From assembly GCF_011386835.1 (NCBI RefSeq), contig NC_088792.1:38244882-38308881 (forward strand): a stretch of DNA of 64,000 nucleotides. The letters are read 5' to 3'. The position numbers and the translations under genes were made by a program. Shown here piece by piece: positions 46,811 through 58,187 of the stretch (positions are counted from its first letter, which is position 1; every line of letters starts with the position of its first letter). The notes beneath the pieces were generated by a model that saw nothing but the letters and a program-made list of their open reading frames with translations, searched no databases and was not told the origin of the DNA. The stretch is from Chrysemys picta bellii. Lineage: Eukaryota; Chordata; Testudines; Emydidae.

Positions 46811-47475
46811 TGTTTGTGCCTGGTGGTGTGGGCTCTGCCTAAGAGGTCCTGCAGGAATCACTTTTTGGTCCTATGCTATTTAAGAAAGAAAACATAAAAT
46901 CTCATTATTTATAAATTTTGCCGATGACACAAAGACTGAAAGAGTAGTAAATAATGAAGAGAACATGTAATTGATACAGAGTGATCTGGATCACTTGGTA
47001 ATGTGGCCACACTTGAACAATCTGAGTTTCAATATGGCCAAATGTTAGGTCATCCATCTAGGAACAAAGAACATAGGACATAGTTACAAGCTAGGGGACT
47101 CTATCCTAGGAAACAGTGACTTTGAAAAAGAGTTGGGGGTCATGGTAGATAATCAACTGAACATGAGCTCTCAGTGCGATGCTATTACTAAAGGGGCATG
47201 AATGTATGAAAAGGGAAGTAGGGAGGTTATACTAACTCAATTTTTGGCACTGGTGCAACTGCTACTGGAATACTGTGAGACAAGGTGGGTGAAAGAAACC
47301 TATATAACATTTTCCAAAGATAAGCCTAGGAGTTTAAATTCGTTACTCTGCTAGATAGCAAAAATCATGGACTGAACACAGACATTGGATTTATGGCTTA
47401 GTACAACAATCTGTAACCCACTAACCCCCTCTTTTTGTCCTATGACTGCAGAGCTGTTAATGTGCTACTCTATCT

Positions 47476-47863
47476 CATAGGTGCCGAGTTTCTAATCTGC
47501 CAGAGGTGCTTCCCCCCGGCTCCTCCCAGGCCCTGCCCCCACCCCACCCCACCTCTTTCCCGCCTCTTCTCATCCCCGCCCCGCCTCTTCCCCACCGTGT
47601 TCCACCCCCTCCCCCAAGCATGCTGTGCCCTCGCTCCCCCCCCCCCCCCAGCGCCTCCAGATGCCACGAAACAGCTGATCCATGGCAGGCGGTAGGAGCT
47701 GGGAGGGAGGGGGAGGTGCTGATTGGTGAGGCCTGCCAGCAGGCAGGAAACACTGGGGGGAGGGAGAGGCATTGATGAGGGGCTGCTGGTGGGTGCTAAG
47801 CACCCACCATTTATTTCCTGTGGGTGCTCCAGCCCCAGAGCACCCATGGAGTCGGTGCCTATG
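47476..47863. mobile_element. Non-autonomous hAT, TSD CTCTATCT
   Basis: Inverted ends CATAGGTGCCGAGTTTC and GGAGTCGGTGCCTATG are flanked by CTCTATCT (47468-47475) and CTCTGTCT (47864-47871), an 8-bp duplication with one change. The inside is C-rich on the left with GGTGCTAAGCACCCACCA near the right. The frames read through it are low-complexity shadows. Confidence 0.82.
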
Positions 47864-47962
47864 CTCTGTCTTGAATGGTCCCTTACGATATGTGCTAACT
47901 ACAAACGCTAAACAATCTGTTCCACCTTGTATTTTGCTGTGTCGCTCGGAGTCACTTTCCCA

Positions 47963-48000
47963 GACCGGAGGAAGAGCTCTGTGTGGCTTGAAAGCTTCTC
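47963..48000 (+). ncRNA. Degenerate hammerhead-like fold, second family
   Basis: GAC, then CGGAGGAA (the position of CUGAAGAA), a GAGCT..GGCTT imperfect stem, GAAAGCTT, then CTC where GTC would pair with GAC. The order and spacing match the first family, but the core is decayed. Confidence 0.3.
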
Positions 48001-48340
48001 TCTCTCTCACCAACAGAAGTTGGTCCAATAAAAGATATTACCTCACCCATGTTCTCTCTTTAATATCCTGGGACCGACATGGCTACAACTAAACAGCAAA
48101 ACTGTGTCCAGTTCTGGTGTCCTCACTTTAGAAGGACATTGAAAATTTGGGGGTTCTAGAATAGAACCATGAGAATGATAAAGGACTGGAAAAACATGCC
48201 TTCTAGGGAGACTCAAAGAGCTCAATCTATTTAGTTTATCAAAGAGAAGGTTAAAGAGTGACTTGTTCACAATCTGAAGGTACCAACTTGGAGAACAGAA
48301 ATTTGATAATAGAGGGCTCTTCAATCTACCAGACAAAGTT

Positions 48341-51300
48341 ACTTACAAAGTTGACTACTGACACCTCCCAATTGTCAGTAAAGCAAAAACAAGCTGCTTC
48401 ACAGCAAGCGTTACATCACTGATGTAGCTACAATTGCACTTTCACAAACAGATGGGGAAAAAATGCATCATCCTCAAATCAAATTAGGCTTGACAGATTA
48501 GCCAAAAGCAGATTTAACACATATATATGGAGTATGCAGGAGGATTTTTTTACCATTGTCAACTTTTGTTTTCAGTTGAGAAATTGTATTTAGAAGTTTC
48601 TCAAAATTTGAAGAAATATAAAACTTTCTTCATGTTATTGGACAATAATCACTGTTAGATGCTGGCTAAATTCCAGGTTTTCTTGACACAAAAGACCCAT
48701 GTCACAGTTGCCATACCTTGTTTAACCTTAAAGATAATAAACTCACTGGTGAAAACCTACAGTTTGACTTACAGACTTTGTCTGTGCAGAAGTACAGGAC
48801 AAAGTTAGAAAATGTTCTTTTACCATTTTGAAAAGAATTGTACATAACATGCAGAATAATCCTATATTTAACTTCTGTTTAGTCTGGAAATATATTGTGA
48901 CAAAGAATAAACCACTGCACCTTGGTGTGTGAATAGACCAAGATGCAGTGGTTAATTTTTGCCCCAGCCAGAACTATGTCAGTTAAAGGTGGGATTTTTT
49001 TTAATCGATATAGTTATACTGGTAAAAATCTCTATATTAGTATTAATACTGGTATAGCTGTAAAGAAATAAGCTATACCAGTATAAGCCCAGTTATCCCA
49101 ATATAACATGGGGGAGTTGTATTGCTTTAACTATCCCAGTATTGTGTGTGCAGACAAGGCTTTTGGAGGTTATGCAGTGATGATGTTCTGAAAATATTAA
49201 CTCAATGTTGCAAATATTTTTAGGAGCTAATTGCATTAGGAAAAAATAGTTTAAAAGTCTGGGAATTAGTAGGATGTGGGTACAGGAGTGGATGAGAGTT
49301 GGATAAGGGAAAATCTGAGGTTAAAAAATAAGCTGAAAGTTCTTCCTGAGCAACTTAAAATGCCATGGGTAAAAGAGAGGCATCGAAAAGTACAACAAAC
49401 AGGTGCCTGTTTTACAGCAGTATTAACCAAATGAGTCCTTTTCTCAACAAAATTACATTTGAACTCCTTTGTAACCATTTTGGGCTCTCAAATAGTACTT
49501 TGTGTTACCAACAAAGCTAGTGAACTGCTGTTTATAATTTAAGTTCTTTATTTTTTATGGAGCCAGCCAACCTCAGTAGAACACTAAGTGTTTTTTAAAG
49601 TTCTTAAAATGAATTTTTCAAGGAAGATAGGCAAACAACCCCACAGTGTAATTAGCAAGACATTTTTAAAGTTTGAGGTATCAGCATTAAAACCTGCTGT
49701 TTGGCATTGGAATGAAGGAAAGATCTTGACAGGAAAATGGCAGACAAAAGAGCGGTGGAAAATATCATGGCGATATGCTAACGTTCATAAAAAAGTTTGT
49801 TGAACACTCCTCCAAGTCATAGTTTTCTGATCACACGTTGCCTGAGCAATCAGAGGTCCTCAGGAGGGCAGACACTGAGGTGATGGAAAATACAAGCATA
49901 ATGGTGTGAGAACAGACGATTCTCCATGTGAAACAGAACAGGTGTCAGTCACTGCCCAAAGGGAAACTTATATGTGATTCTTGAACTCCAATAATGAAAA
50001 AGAATAATATTTAGTGCTTAAATAAAGCTTTTCATCTTCATAGTCTTTTACAAACATTAGGCTTGATTCAGCCCTGTGTTATACTAGCTTCCACTAAAAC
50101 AAAGATGAGGGGCTTGGCCCCTCACAAGATACCCATAACCCTCACTCTGCTGGGAAGCTTACAAAGTTGTCATTTACTGGCAAGGGCTAGACATAGGGCA
50201 TGCACTGATTCAACATATCTCTCAGACAACTTGTGCTGGCAGGACTCCCTGTGGTGTCTTGATATAAATTTATAGCCGCCCTCCCCCAGCAGAATGCCTT
50301 AGGGAGGGTGGAGATGCACACACTGTGTGTTTTCCCTTGTAGATAAATCCCTCCTGAGTTCAGCACCCCCTTGAGAACACACATGGGCATGCACACATGG
50401 GCATGCACACAGACAATTTGCATCTTTCCACTAAAGAAGTAGAATGTTGTTATAACAAAGGTCCTATTTTTTTTCATGAAGGTCACTATTTTAAAATGTT
50501 ACAGCCTGTGATCAAATTCAATCAACAATTCACCAAAAGCCTGGTGGCCTCTTCACTGATTGTAGCAAGGTACCTAGCTTTATCTTAATGAACTCATGAT
50601 TTCATTTGAGATGGCAATATGGGTGTAATTCCCATCACTCTAGAGAACGCTAACATGAACATGACTTCATTCACTTTAGCCTATCTGAATTGCTCTCAAG
50701 ATCTCTCCTTCATCTCAGTGCCAAATAACAGGTTGCTGCCTGATCAAGTGGACTGTATGAAATATTCACCCAGTTACTTGAACATGTTTCACAATTCATA
50801 TTCTGAAGCCTTTGTCAGATTGGTAGATTACTTTCTGCTTTTAGAGGCTCAGGGTCCAACCCTGCAAACTGTTATCTTCATGTAGAAGCAGTTCATGGGC
50901 TAATATAGCTAAGTAAAGGTCCAATCCTTATTCATTGGAGTTGTCCTTACTCATTCATGTAGTAAGGGTTATAGAATCAGGCCCTTTCTTAGCTATATTA
51001 GTAAATGAGCTGCTGCTTCTAAACAAAGACAACAAGTAAGATTTTAACTTTCATTTACTCTAGAATTTGGCCATGCTACAGGAAAAGAAAAGAAACATTT
51101 AAGGATGAAAAATGACAATGGAATATAAAATCCCTAAATTGCAAAACTCCATTATTTGTACTGGGTCTCCTAGTCATTAGTGCACATTTGTAAGGTTCTA
51201 ACTGTGTTGATTCAGAATAGGTCAATTTAGAACAGAAATAATAATTGGAGACTGTGGACTATGTATCTGTAATTCTGTTTTCTGGTACTGCAATTTTAAA

Positions 51301-52795
51301 TGCTAGAAGTCTGCCTGCCTGTCTGCTGTGAGAAGACTGAAAATAGAGGATCCTATACCAGGAGAGAGACACTGTTTTCTGCCATGGAGATTTTCTATGT
51401 TTTTCTTTCCTTGTTGTTTTCCTGTACAGAGGGAAAGTGCACATTTTGCTCTTTGTGTATAGAAAATATAAAGAAAACTGGCAACCAGGATGAGATTGTA
51501 AAAAAAAAAAACAAAGAAAAGAACAAATATAAGAGAGAAAACAGAGCATGTCTCTCTTCCATCTTGAATCCTCACAACCCTAGCAGACAGACATGATGCT
51601 TCTTACATTTAAAGGCTCAGTGCACAGAATCATAGCTACGCCACAGAGAAAATAAGTCTCTGTGCAGTGCAAAGGTGGATCTGGAAGTGAAAATCCAAGA
51701 GCACCAAATTATATCTCCCATAACACTGTGTCTAAGGTTTTATCTGCATTTTTATTAAGTACAGAACATAATGTCACAAACTGACTAACTGTAGCATGAT
51801 ACTGTTCTCAAACTGTGATTCAAAAACCTTTGCACTTAGTGTAGAAATTAGTTTAGAGAACTAATATACTGCGCTGATGGAGCTGAATTAAGAGGCTTTT
51901 GCTCATGTTCATTAAATCTTTTGTTTCTGCAATCTGAAACCTAGTTTGCTGTGTGTGCTGATAGGAACTGGGAAAGCTTTAATAATGTCAGTCTGATGCA
52001 GAGTTGATGGCTGGTTTCAGCTCCAGAGGATATAAAGAAAGTATACTAGCCAGCAAAGTGACTTAGGGTCAAAGAGGCAGCAGTATGTTGCTTTGCTAAA
52101 AATATTTTAATTCCTAGATTTTTCACCTTTTCTGAACTCTCCCCTTAGAATGTCAGTGCAAGTGCCAATTCTGCAGGGGCATGTTATGGTCTTAATTTTC
52201 CTCTTAGTCAGAGGTGGATGCCGTGCCATTTTGTTGACTTGGGGGAAAGGGAGTACTTTTCTCTCCTCTGGAACAGTTTAATCTCAGGTGTATTATAAAG
52301 TTCAAAAAACGTTTCAATTGTGCATTTGATGACAAGTTACATGCTTGGCTTCTCATATAGGTCACATCAGCTTACTCAAGATATGCTCAACATACTCCAC
52401 CAGAACATTCTGCCCTTTGAACTAAGCATGTTCAGCCATCTGTGGCTTTAGCATCAGTAATGCTAGGTGTGGCTAAGCTCATCAGCTGGTCATGTACTTT
52501 ACAATATAGTTACTCTTTTCTTGACAAAATCCTTTCCCCGATCTAATTTGTTAATATTACCTAATATTCCCCCATTACATGATGTCCCCAAGAAGATTTT
52601 GGTTACCTTCACAGGTGAAAAGTGACACGTGCAAGTCACCCATCGTAGTGACATTTGAGTTCCATTCCTATTGCATTGTTTGTTGATTATTGTTCAGACT
52701 GACGTAAGCTGTTTAAAGAATTTTAGGGGCATGTTAGTACTTTACCCATATGATTCCTGAAATTATTTTAAACATAACTTTGAGAATATGCTGTA
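48341..52795. other. Mostly unique DNA, no gene seen
   Basis: A hairpin ACCACTGCACCTTGGT / ACCAAGATGCAGTGGT lies at about 48910-48953. At 49005-49165 a MITE-like block has TTATACTGGTA / TACCAGTATAA arms and a GTGTGTGCAGACAAGGCTTT end. Near 50380-50410 a 14-bp unit, ACATGGGCATGCAC, is repeated twice. Frames of up to 99 codons (50187-50486 minus) have no family match. Confidence 0.45.
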
Positions 52796-52797
52796 AC

Positions 52798-53150
52798 CGT
52801 GCCACTGTGGGTCACAACTGAGGATGCCAAATTCAGGACGAACTGCAGAGAAATAGGGGAAACACAACCCAAAATTAGTGGTTATTCTTTCATAAGATAT
52901 ACCAAACCAGCCACAAAACTAAACTCCTGTTTCACCACATTGGCTAACAAGAAGTCATAAAAGCAGTTTCCTTGGGCATTCCAGGGCTTATATCACCACC
53001 AAAAACACTGGATTCAGAGATGAGTAATTCTTTACAACCAGTCTCATCAAATGAAAGGTTCTTCTGATCCCAAAGGACCGACCACACACCCAGGTCAATA
53101 TCCACAAGGGTGTCATTTGAAGCAGTACAAAACATTTGGGATGGGGAATG
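52798..53150. repeat. Probable interspersed repeat, class unclear
   Basis: The text around TTCTTTACAACCAGTCTCAT and GATCCCAAAGGACCGACCAC has the feel of a retroelement-derived repeat known from turtle transcripts, but I cannot name the family or its ends. Confidence 0.25.
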
Positions 53151-53199
53151 TAATTATGAAAATTGGCCAGCTTAAAAAGATGGGTACTTAGCTAGTATG

Positions 53200-53620
53200 T
53201 CCTCACTCTATTCATTCTCCATTCTCTCCACATTGTACACTGCAGAAAGCTGGGCGACAGCAAGAAAGATGATGCAAAAATCAGTGAGTAGCTCAATACA
53301 ACAAGGATAGTAATATGCTTTTAATTATATAAATTGAAAGACAAGTGGAGAAAAGCATTTTTAAAAATGGTCAGATCCCTGAGAAGAGTAAAGACATGAA
53401 ACAGCAATGAATTTGGAAGAAAAGACACTGGACTAAACATCAAATGGAGACCTCAAGGTGGGAAACATACAGAAAAAGAGGAAGCAATGGAAAAATGTGC
53501 TAAATAAATTCTGTGATGGAAACAGCTGGATTATACTCTCTCGGGACTGAGAAAAAGAGAAACAGAATGGAGAGATCATCTTCATCTGTCAGTGCTTATA
53601 ATGATGACAGATATACCATC
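53200..53620 (+). repeat. Possible LINE ORF2 C-terminal relic
   Basis: One frame reads LYTAESWATARKMM at 53233-53274, similar to the L-L-Y-x-x-E-x-W phrase near the C-terminus of several LINE reverse transcriptases. Downstream, frames with KRKQWKNVLNK and RNRMERSSSS faintly continue it. Stops are common. A weak call. Confidence 0.25.
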
Positions 53621-54164
53621 CAAGCATTCTCATCATTCTGTAGTACTTCATCTCATTCCATAACAAAGGTATCTATGTAGTCACTTGTAATCTATTGAAA
53701 GACTAGCCTCTTTTTACAGTTACTGCATTTTTATTTGTTGTCCATTGTTAGTTTATGTTTCTATCTTTTAATGTTCTTTGTCAGCTTGGTTACGAAGAGG
53801 AGTCAGCCTTATCTAGAAAAAAAAGCCTTGCTGTAAAGTTTGGTGGTTTCTAGCCCCTTTACAGTCATGACATTTTCATGCAGTTCAAGAGTCTATTCAG
53901 TGGGTCTCCTGTTTAGCAGTATTCTTAACTCAGCAGAAATCCCGCATGAGAACAGTAGCCTGTGATTTAGATCCATTTAACAGATGATTCAGAAACTTTT
54001 CATTCTCACTCTCCAGTCACAGAAGTCTGTAGTAGATGCCTATTTGGGGTTGGGGTTGTTCTCTTAACTTCTAATATATAATATTTTCTTTTTGTTTTCT
54101 TTTCATATTGCACTTGGCTGCTTGATAAATGCTGTTCTTACAGAGTCCACTACCCCTCCAGTTC

Positions 54165-54576
54165 ATTGAGGCTGAGGGAACTGCGCTTATTTAGTCTGCA
54201 GAAGAGAAGAGTGAGGGGAGATTTGATAGCAGCCTTCAACTATCTGAAGGGGGGTTCCAAAGAGGATGGAGCTTGGCTGTTCTCAGTGGTGGCAGATGAC
54301 AGAACAAGGAGCAATGGTCTCAAGTTGCAGTGAGGGAGGTCCAGGTTGGATATCAGGAAAAACTATTTCACTAGGAGGGTGGTGAAACACTGGAATGGGT
54401 TACCTAGGGAGGTGGTGGAATCTTATCCTTAGAGGTTTTTAAGGCCGGCCTTGACAAAGCCCTGGCTGGGATGATTTAGTTGAGGTTGGTCCTGCTTTGA
54501 GCAGGGGGTTGGACTAGATGCCCTCCTGAGGTCTCTTCCAACCCTAATCTTCTATGTTTCTATGATTCTATGATTA
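54165..54576 (+). mobile_element. CR1 LINE 3' end
   Basis: A classic CR1 terminus: CTGAGGGAACTGCGCTTATT, then GGGGAGATTTGATAGCAGCC, GGTTGGACTAGATGCCCTCC, TCTTCCAACCCTAATCTTCT and a short TTCTATGATTCTATGATT tail. It includes the codons for the last residues of ORF2 and is 5'-truncated. The GGTCCTGCTTTGAGCAGGGG motif is shared with the SINE at 15620. Confidence 0.92.
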
Positions 54577-56362
54577 TTCTGGTTTGTCTCTCTCTTCTTT
54601 TACTGATTGCAGCTACCAACATAAATATTCCAGTTATACTGTAGGAATCAGCTCACCAACTTTCAATTATGTACACATCAGAAATAACAACAATTAGTAA
54701 TATAAATGATTTATGATAATATTTCTATGCATCTTCTCTGCAGTGTTTCAAAAGATTTCAGGATGAACCACCTAAACACGTGAAATGCCCTGTCCCTATG
54801 GAGGGGGATGAGAGAGGAGGGAGGAATATGTGAGTACCAAAACACACATCTGAGAAGCTGAACAGTCACAGTAACTTCTCCTGGTGGTTCCTTCCTTTCC
54901 CTGGGCAGGGCTCTCCTTTATGTACAGAGGACTTACCAATCTCTATGTGCACTTTAACCCCCTTTGAACTGAGTTTCTCTGACCATCCAACAGTTTACTC
55001 AATAAAAGGGGAACATTTCCCAGTCATGTTGAGGGGCCCAGTCATTCCCTCACACTCTGACCAGCCCCTGCATCTAACTCCCTCCATTTTCTTCTGAGGT
55101 TAGCTTTCCTGCCTCCACCTAATCTTGGCTTTTCCGGAGTGCCACTGCTGGGCTTCCAGACAGGAGCCACACTGAACAGCTCCCCCAACGGTCCATTTTG
55201 GAACTCAACTTCCCATCTGAACTTCCTCCTCTTTGGACGAACCAGACAATTGAACAATGCATTAAATGTGCCTCTGGGATATGAATCTCACTCAGTGCTA
55301 CACCAGTACTGAAAATATTGCGGTTACAGTGCTGGCTGAGTTCCCGCTAGTGGACAGACACCAGCCTGCTGTATTGGGTTCAGCCTTTGTATCCCATGCA
55401 CTGCTTAGCCAGCTGGGCTGAGCAGTGTCCAGACACCCATGTTTTCAACTCTTACGATTTTTGGATGAGTGACAGGATTTCAGCTGGAGCCCCTCTTGCA
55501 ATGACATGAGAAGCTCCAACCCAGCCCACTCACAAATTTGAGCACTACCTGGGGAGAAAACCCCCTCTGATTGGCTGCCTTCTCCACTTGCCCACCTCCT
55601 GGCACTGAGCAACCAGTCAGAGCTGCTACAGGAAGAGTTCTCTCCCCCATCCCCTCAGAATCCCCCAGCCAGTCTCACAGGAGGGGATCAGGAGGTAAAA
55701 GAGTCCAGCAGCTTAGGGAGGCTTCACTCTCGCCTCCCTTCCTGTGAGCAACTAGACAGCTCTTCTGAGAAATAAGGGGGGGGAATGTCTGGAGCTGCTC
55801 TCCCCACCATGGAAGGTGGAGAGGGACCCCACTGTAGTCCCCCTCCCCCAGGCCTGGGAGAGGGCGGTGAAGAACCCCAGGAGGAGCAGAGATGAGGTGG
55901 GGGGTATAAACTTGAGGGGAGGCAGAATTGATGCAGGAGCTGGGGGACAGGATTGAGTAGGATGTTGTGGGGAGCAGAATTAATTGCTGGACAGAGGATG
56001 GGCAGATGAGGGAGTGACAGCTGCTACAGCCGGAGCCAAAAATACCTCTCCCGATCAATACTGGAGTGTGGGTAGCACTAATTGTCACACACACCAGGGG
56101 TGGGCAGGGGGAGTCCAGCAATCCGAAAACAGACCAAACACACACGATTTTTTCAGGCCAATCCCACCATTTTGGGGGATGTGGCTCATGATTTTTGATC
56201 TCTTGAGGTTGGCAATACTGAGACACAGTCTCTTGTTCTGACCCCTTCTTGGAATGCAGGACCCCGTGGTCAGGCTGCCCTAGGTTCCAAGAGCAGTGCT
56301 GAACTCCCAAGTCTCCCCAGTAGACTATGCAAGCTCCCTTAGATCACCACCCTCATGGGCAC
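54577..56362. other. No confident gene; one long minus frame
   Basis: A 211-codon minus frame (55675-56310) is proline- and serine-rich, crosses repeat-like text near 56130-56240 (CTCATGATTTTTGATCTC, similar in wording to the repeat at 6320) and matches no family. I read it as a chance frame in GC-rich repeat DNA. Confidence 0.4.
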
Positions 56363-56377
56363 TTCAATTTACAGTTT

Positions 56378-56552
56378 TCAGAGTAGCAGCCGTGTTAGTC
56401 TGTATCCGCAAAAAAGAACAGGAGTACCTGTGGCACCTTAGAGACTAACAAATTTATTAGAGCATAAGCTTTCGTGGACTACAGCCCACTTCTTCGGATG
56501 CATATATGCTCTAATAAATTTGTTAGTCTCTAAGGTGCCACAAGTACTCCTG
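56378..56552. mobile_element. Fold-back PLE tail, TSD TTCAATTTACAGTTT
   Basis: The left arm is the minus-strand tail with its full terminus (CAGAGTAGCAGCCGTGTTAG) and a complete hammerhead-like fold. The right arm is the plus-strand tail from ATGCTCTAATAAATTTG to ACTCCTGTTC. The flanks TTCAATTTACAGTTT at 56363-56377 and 56553-56567 are identical over 15 bases (the first two or three on the right could belong to the element). It codes for nothing. Confidence 0.9.
56462..56501 (-). ncRNA. Hammerhead-like fold in fold-back element
   Basis: On the minus strand: GCAT, CCGAAGA, extra A, GTGG..CCAC stem, GAAAGCTT, ATGC. Same state as at 33123 and 44945: one core change (U to C) plus the extra A. 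The second arm of the element starts just beyond, at the sequence that would follow the cleavage site. Confidence 0.45.
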
Positions 56553-56621
56553 TTCAATTTACAGTTTAACTCTTTGGGGACCATGTGACAGTTAAAGCAA
56601 GAAACACCAAGCTCCTTTGCA

Positions 56622-57520
56622 AAGGAACATGAAATTCAGCGTTGCTAAAGGCAAAGTGTTACACATTGGAAAACATAATCCCAACTCTACATACAAAATG
56701 ATGGGGCTGAAATTAGCTGTTACCCCTCAAGAAGAGCTCTTGGAGTTATCATGGATAGCTCTCTGAAAACATCTGCTCAGTCTGCAGCAGCAGTCAAAAA
56801 AGCTAACAGAATGTTAGGAACCATTAGAAAAGGGACAGACAATAAGACAGAAAATATCATAGTGCCACTATAAATCCAAGGCGTGCCCACACCTTGAATA
56901 CTACATGCCCCATCTCAAAAAAGATATATTAGAATTGCAAAAAGTACAGAGGAAGGCAACAGAAATTATTAGGGGTATGGAACAGCTTCCATAGGAGGAG
57001 AAATTACAAAGACTGGGACTTTTAATCTTAACAAGAGAATACCAAGGGGGGATATGATAGAGGTCTATAAAATCATGAATGATGTGGAGAAAGTACATAG
57101 GGAAGAGTTATTTTCCACTTCACACAACACAAGAACCAGGGGTCAGCCAATGAAATTAATAGGCAGCAGGTTTAAACAAACACAATAAATATCTTCTTCA
57201 CCCAACACACAATCACCCTGTGGAACTGGTTGCCAAGGGATGTTGTGAAGGCCAAAAGCATAACTGAGTTCAAAATAGAATTAGATAAGTTCATAGAGGA
57301 TAGATCATCCATGGCTGTTAGCAACTACATCCTCGGAGTGTCCCTAAACCTCTAACTGCCAGATGCTGGTACTGGACAACAGTGGATGGATCATGGTAAA
57401 TTTCCCTATTCTGTTCATTCCCACTGAAACACCTGGCACTGGCCACTATTGGAAGACAGGATAGTGGGCTAGATCAACCATTGGTCTGACGCAGTATTGC
57501 CATACTTACATTCTTATGTT
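56622..57520 (+). mobile_element. CR1 LINE 3' fragment with direct repeats
   Basis: About 900 bp of the CR1 ORF2 C-terminal coding region and 3' UTR: GATAGCTCTCTGAAAACATC, GTACAGAGGAAGGCAACAGA, GGGGGATATGATAGAGGTCT, AACTGGTTGCCAAGGGATGT, GTGGGCTAGATCAACCATTG and a CTTACATTCTTATGTT end. Stops interrupt the frame. Flanking it are CAAGAAACA..AAGCTCCTTTGCA copies at 56598-56621 and 57521-57545. Confidence 0.9.
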
Positions 57521-57756
57521 CAAGAAACAGAGAAGCTCCTTTGCAGTGGAACTTACTAAACACACACACTTTACTCACAGAAAGCAGAAGAGATTTACAG
57601 ATCTATGGAAAACAAACAAGCACCTAAATATAATTCCCTCTTTCACCACTCTTTAGAATCCTTTGGGGTTTGGTCAATGTTCTTGAGAGGGGCCAGGTCC
57701 ATCCTGGCCTCCATCCTTCTGCTCAGTCTTCTGGCTCTAGCAATGGTCTACTACCC

Positions 57757-58187
57757 TGTGACAGAGTACTGGGTGCTAACAGGTGACTATGCACTCTGAT
57801 ACCAAGTAGTTCCCCCAGGAGAAGGCTGACTGGGGTAATTGAAGTTAATTATCTAATCAGCTGGGGGGACTGGCTGAGCTAACAAGCCAATTAGCCCATC
57901 AGCTCAAAACTGATAAGACGGGCACAGGAAGGAAGTCAAGGAGAGAGGAACAGGGCTAGCTGAGCCCAGTCTGACAGAGATCTCTGAAAAGGGAGACCTC
58001 TGGTCCTCTCAGGCCATGGGGAAGGGGCTGAAAGCACAGAGGGCACTCTAAACAGCATTGTTGCATAGAACTGTAAAGGTGTAGGTGGAAGGAACATAAG
58101 TAAATAGCACGGTGTGGATACCCAGCCAGTGGAGTTGCCGTGGTTTCTGTGGTCCTAAAAGGCAGGAGCAGAGCATATCCTGCTACA
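57757..58187 (+). mobile_element. LTR-like unit, possible solo LTR
   Basis: It opens TGTGACAGAGTACTGGG and a plausible end is CCTGCTACA, giving TG..CA boundaries over about 430 bp. Inside are GGGGTAATTGAAGTTAATTA and CAATTAGCCCATCAGCTC. I could not find a clean target duplication, so the boundaries and the LTR call are tentative. Confidence 0.35.

Larger units (their letters stand above)
47278..48100 (+). mobile_element. Second PLE family, fold-back, inside CR1
   Basis: The right part is a plus-strand PLE-like tail: GACCGGAGGAAGAGCTCTGT, GGCTTGAAAGCTTC, AACAGAAGTTGGTCCAATAA, ending CCGACATGGCTACAACT. The left edge, AGACAAGGTGGGTGA, is an inverted stub resembling the tail portion near 48032-48046. 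The flanks A(T/A)ACTGTG on both sides give a target duplication of about 9 bases. A hAT element splits the body. The tail resembles the first PLE family in layout but not in most of its sequence. Confidence 0.6.
46820..48340 (+). mobile_element. CR1 LINE ORF2 3' fragment, split
   Basis: The left piece (46820-47277) reads as the CR1 reverse transcriptase C-terminal part, including the catalytic box FADD at 46917-46928, LNNLSFNMAKC and LGVMVDNQL, with stops. The right piece (48101-48340) continues with VQFWCPH-like and RMIKDWKNM text. Removing 47278-48100 restores the expected CR1 phrase around ACTGTGTCCAGTTCTGG. The LINE is dead. Confidence 0.8.

Noticed and set aside
50381..50410. Two copies of ACATGGGCATGCAC as a possible array
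   Set aside because: Only two units, with no spacer pattern. A simple local duplication.
53233..53274. Confident RTE-type LINE call
   Set aside because: Only one short phrase (LYTAESW) supports it and the rest is too decayed, so it is kept as a low-confidence relic only.
55675..56310. 211-codon minus frame, the second longest in the window
   Set aside because: Its composition is low-complexity, part of it overlaps repeat-like text, and no family resemblance was seen.
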